Assembly (NCBI GenBank): GCA_964473895.1
Contig: CAYYRE010000004.1
Span: 1 to 52,683 of the forward strand
DNA length: 52,683 nt
From: Sulfidibacterium sp964473895
Lineage (GTDB): Bacteria > Bacteroidota > Bacteroidia > Bacteroidales > F082
Reading direction: 5' to 3'
The position numbers and the translations under genes are program-made. The stretch's first letter is position 1. Each line of letters begins with the position of its first letter. The notes below the pieces were generated by a model, which saw only the letters and a program-made list of their open reading frames with translations, was not told the DNA's origin and made no database searches. Below, in pieces: positions 50,621 through 52,683 of this stretch.

Positions 50621-51121
50621 TTACCGCAACACGGCAAGGGCTGCTTCATAATCGGGCTCATCCACAATCTCGGGAACCTGCTGCGTGTAAATCACCGTTC
50701 CATTTTCATCCAAAATGACCACTGCCCGCGATTCCAAGGCAGCCAACGGCCCATCGATAATTTCCACCTGGTAGCTTTTTCCGAAATTTCCATCCCTGAA
50801 ATCGGACAATGTGATGACATTATCCAACCCTTCGGCACCGCAAAACCGTGCCTGCGCAAAAGGAAGGTCTTTGGAAATACACAATACCACGGTGTTTTTC
50901 AGTTGAGAAGCTTCGGCATTAAATCTCCTGACCGAGGCCGCACAGGTCGGTGTATCCAAACTGGGGAAAATGTTCAACACTACCCGCTTTCCTTTGTAAT
51001 CCGAAAGTTTGGCTTCGGATAAATCATTTTTTACCAGCGTGAACTCCGGTGCACGGGTTCCTTTTTCCGGAAGGGTTCCCAAGGTATGTATGCGATTCCC
51101 TTTTAATGTAATTTCTGCCAT
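50621..51121 (-). CDS. tpx: Thiol peroxidase (Tpx, atypical 2-Cys peroxiredoxin)
   Basis: The 166-residue protein reduces hydrogen and alkyl peroxides using thioredoxin. The peroxidatic Cys60 lies in PSLDTPTCAASVR and the resolving Cys94 in ARFCGAEG, the spacing of Tpx. The N-terminal AEITLKGN and TLG segments and FGKSYQVEIIDGPLAALESRAVVILD match the family. The Met at 51121 fits Tpx length; a further upstream in-frame start is not needed. It lies on the reverse strand between the MFS transporter and hemW. Confidence 0.95.
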   Translation of the reverse strand: MAEITLKGNRIHTLGTLPEKGTRAPEFTLVKNDLSEAKLSDYKGKRVVLNIFPSLDTPTCAASVRRFNAEASQLKNTVVLCISKDLPFAQARFCGAEGLDNVITLSDFRDGNFGKSYQVEIIDGPLAALESRAVVILDENGTVIYTQQVPEIVDEPDYEAALAVLR

Positions 51122-51145
51122 GTTTTTTATTTTTTTGATTGAAAG

Positions 51146-51153
51146 CAAAATTA
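51146..51153 (-). promoter_or_regulatory. -7 box of tpx
   Basis: On the reverse strand TAATTTTG matches TAnnTTTG exactly and lies about 24 nt upstream of the tpx start codon. Confidence 0.5.
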
Positions 51154-51186
51154 CGGGGAAAAGAAACACGAAAAATATAAGAAACC

Positions 51187-52329
51187 TTAAAGTTCACCGT
51201 CATCCACAAAAAAATCGGCGGCAATCCCATCGGCAAACAGTTTGCCGCGATCGGTAAGGACAAAACGGTTTCCATTGTTTTTCATCCTGTCGTTGCGGAT
51301 AAACTTTGCCGCTTTTTTTAAAAAATCGTTTACATACCGTTCTCCGAAACCGTTCCGGATATGTTCGGTATCGCATCCCCACGAAGTACGTAACGAAGTC
51401 AAAACATATTCGTTGTAACGCTGGCTTTCGGTCAGCACCTCCTTTTCGAGAACAATTTTTTCCACACTTTCGGAAGAAACGTACTGTTTCAGGTTTCTGA
51501 CGTTCCACTGCCGCGAAATGCCGTTAAACGAGTGAGCCGAAGGCCCCAACCCGAGATAATGCCCTCCCAGCCAATAGGTGGAATTGTGTTTGGAATAAAA
51601 TCCCGGACGGGCAAAATTGGAAATCTCATACTGTACAAAACCATGCTGTCCGGTCTGCTCCAGCAATATTTCAAAGTGCCGGACCATTTGCTCTTCCTCC
51701 GGATCGGCCCTCTGCTGTTTTTCAATCAACACCTGCAAAGCGGTTTTCGCTTCCACCGTCAAGGCATAAGACGAAAGGTGGGGAATGCCGTATCCGAAAA
51801 ATATCTCCAGGTTCTTTTTCCATTTCTCTTCCGTCAGCGTAGGAATGCCGTAAATCAGGTCGATGGTCATGTTTTCAAAACCGGCTTTTTGTGCCGCATC
51901 GATCGCCCGGCGGGCTTGCCGGGCATCATGTACCCGGTGCAGGTATTTCAGGTCATCATCGAAAAAACTCTGAACACCGAGGCTCAACCGGTTGATACGG
52001 GTTTCGTTTTGTAAAGCCAATAGGTAATCGGCCGTCAAGTCATCCGGATTGGCCTCCAGGGTCATCTCTGCTTGCGGATCCAGCGGAAACAAATAGCTGA
52101 TTTCGTCGGTAATCCGCTGTATTTCAACAATGGAGAGCAACGACGGAGTGCCGCCTCCGAAATAAACCGTTTGCACCGGTTGTCCGTTCAAATAATCTTT
52201 ACGCAAACGCATCTCCTTCAGCAAAGCTTCCACAAACACGTCACGGTATTTAACCGAAGCCACCGAATAAAAATTACAATAGTGGCATTTTTGTTTGCAA
52301 AACGGGATGTGAAGATAGATACCGGCCAT
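51187..52329 (-). CDS. hemW: Radical SAM heme chaperone HemW
   Basis: The 380-residue protein carries the radical SAM cluster motif CKQKCHYCNF (residues about 11-20) in IYLHIPFC, with TVYFGGGTPSLL and LSLGVQSF. The HemW-specific C-terminal half contains YEISNFARPG and GLGPSAHSF. Once called oxygen-independent coproporphyrinogen oxidase, proteins with this CxxxCxxC-x-F pattern are now regarded as heme chaperones that insert heme into target enzymes; lack of HemN-specific features supports this. It starts 12 nt after the sensor kinase stop, so they may share a transcript. Confidence 0.93.
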   Translation of the reverse strand: MAGIYLHIPFCKQKCHYCNFYSVASVKYRDVFVEALLKEMRLRKDYLNGQPVQTVYFGGGTPSLLSIVEIQRITDEISYLFPLDPQAEMTLEANPDDLTADYLLALQNETRINRLSLGVQSFFDDDLKYLHRVHDARQARRAIDAAQKAGFENMTIDLIYGIPTLTEEKWKKNLEIFFGYGIPHLSSYALTVEAKTALQVLIEKQQRADPEEEQMVRHFEILLEQTGQHGFVQYEISNFARPGFYSKHNSTYWLGGHYLGLGPSAHSFNGISRQWNVRNLKQYVSSESVEKIVLEKEVLTESQRYNEYVLTSLRTSWGCDTEHIRNGFGERYVNDFLKKAAKFIRNDRMKNNGNRFVLTDRGKLFADGIAADFFVDDGEL

Positions 52330-52341
52330 GGCACTGCAGTT

Positions 52342-52683
52342 TTATTTTTTCAGGACAATACGGAAGGTGGTACCTTTTGATGAAGAACTTTTGACATAAA
52401 TCTTGCCTTTGTGGTATTCCTGAATGATCCGCCGGGCCAGCGAAAGTCCCAGCCCCCAGCCCCGCTTTTTACTGGTGTATCCCGGATGGAAAATCGCTTT
52501 TTGCTCCGTCATGGGGATGCCTTTGCCGGTATCAATCACATCCACCACCACCTGTTTGCTTTCTTCCTGCACATCAATGGTGATGTTTCCCTTGCCATTC
52601 ATGGCATCAATGGCATTTTTACACAAATTTTCCAACACCCAGCTGAACAACGAACCATTCACGGGAAGTATGATTTCCTTTTC
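52342..52683 (-). CDS. Sensor histidine kinase, C-terminal ATPase domain (partial, cut by window edge)
   Basis: Only the last 113 residues are in the window; the gene continues past 52683. The HATPase_c boxes are visible: N box ENLCKNAIDAM, G1 DTGKGIP, the F box region IFHPGYTSKKRG, and G2 GWGLGLSLARRI. This is the NtrB/PhoR-like group that phosphorylates a response regulator. The sensor domain and the phospho-accepting His lie outside the window. hemW follows 12 nt after its stop. Confidence 0.9.
   Translation of the reverse strand, partial: EKEIILPVNGSLFSWVLENLCKNAIDAMNGKGNITIDVQEESKQVVVDVIDTGKGIPMTEQKAIFHPGYTSKKRGWGLGLSLARRIIQEYHKGKIYVKSSSSKGTTFRIVLKK

Overview
This window reads as a chromosomal segment of a Bacteroidota bacterium, most likely of the Bacteroidales/Marinilabiliales branch. 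The evidence is a C-terminal type IX secretion signal on a secreted nuclease, an S46 dipeptidyl peptidase, the block asparaginase/tRNA-Ser/ExbB/ExbD/ExbD, the run DUF3098/uppP/truB/queA, and many copies of the phylum's -7 promoter box (TAnnTTTG, sometimes with TTTG 19-20 nt upstream). Base composition is moderate. A 100-N run at 32741-32840 shows that this is a scaffold, not a closed sequence. Almost all genes are housekeeping or envelope genes. I see no prophage, CRISPR array, intact insertion sequence or obvious defence island.

Layout: a structured 6S-like RNA candidate and ahcY (1-1815); a flavodoxin; a divergent pair of cell-wall enzymes (MltF-like transglycosylase lipoprotein, M23 peptidase); a forward run dxr, rseP and a HAD-like protein, followed by a MntP-like membrane protein, a secreted endonuclease I, a queD/PTPS-like gene, an ATP-cone/PD-(D/E)XK nuclease fusion and an acyl-ACP thioesterase (4.9-11.8 kb). 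A reverse-strand efflux cluster fills 11.8-19.2 kb: tetR, tolC-like, hlyD-like, a DUF2147 gene with its own promoter, two ABC ATPases and two ABC-2 permeases. Its tetR promoter carries a near-perfect palindrome. From 19.3 to 23.2 kb come DUF3098, uppP, truB, queA and ispD. Then follow a short pyrophosphatase-like gene, REP-like hairpins, a glycosyltransferase/flippase-like pair, ruvC, a Tricorn-type protease and polA.

After the assembly gap and a strong inverted repeat come recG, tatD, asparaginase, tRNA-Ser(GGA), the ExbB/X/ExbD/ExbD energiser operon, an LptF/LptG-type permease, two GT4-like glycosyltransferases, a SprT-like metalloprotein, mannose-1-phosphate guanylyltransferase and an S46 peptidase (33.1-47.7 kb). 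The right end is on the reverse strand: an MFS transporter with glutamate decarboxylase (probable acid-stress pair), thiol peroxidase, hemW, and the 3' end of a sensor kinase cut by the window edge.

No single large undescribed system is evident. The observations most worth following are a MntP-like protein that has lost both signature aspartates; two ABC ATPases with complementary degenerate motifs; an MFS carrier with a histidine-rich loop next to glutamate decarboxylase; the ATP-cone nuclease; an uncharacterised membrane protein inside the ExbB/ExbD operon; the large inverted repeat next to the assembly gap; and probable leaderless transcripts for recG and tatD. All calls are from reading the sequence; no database search was run.
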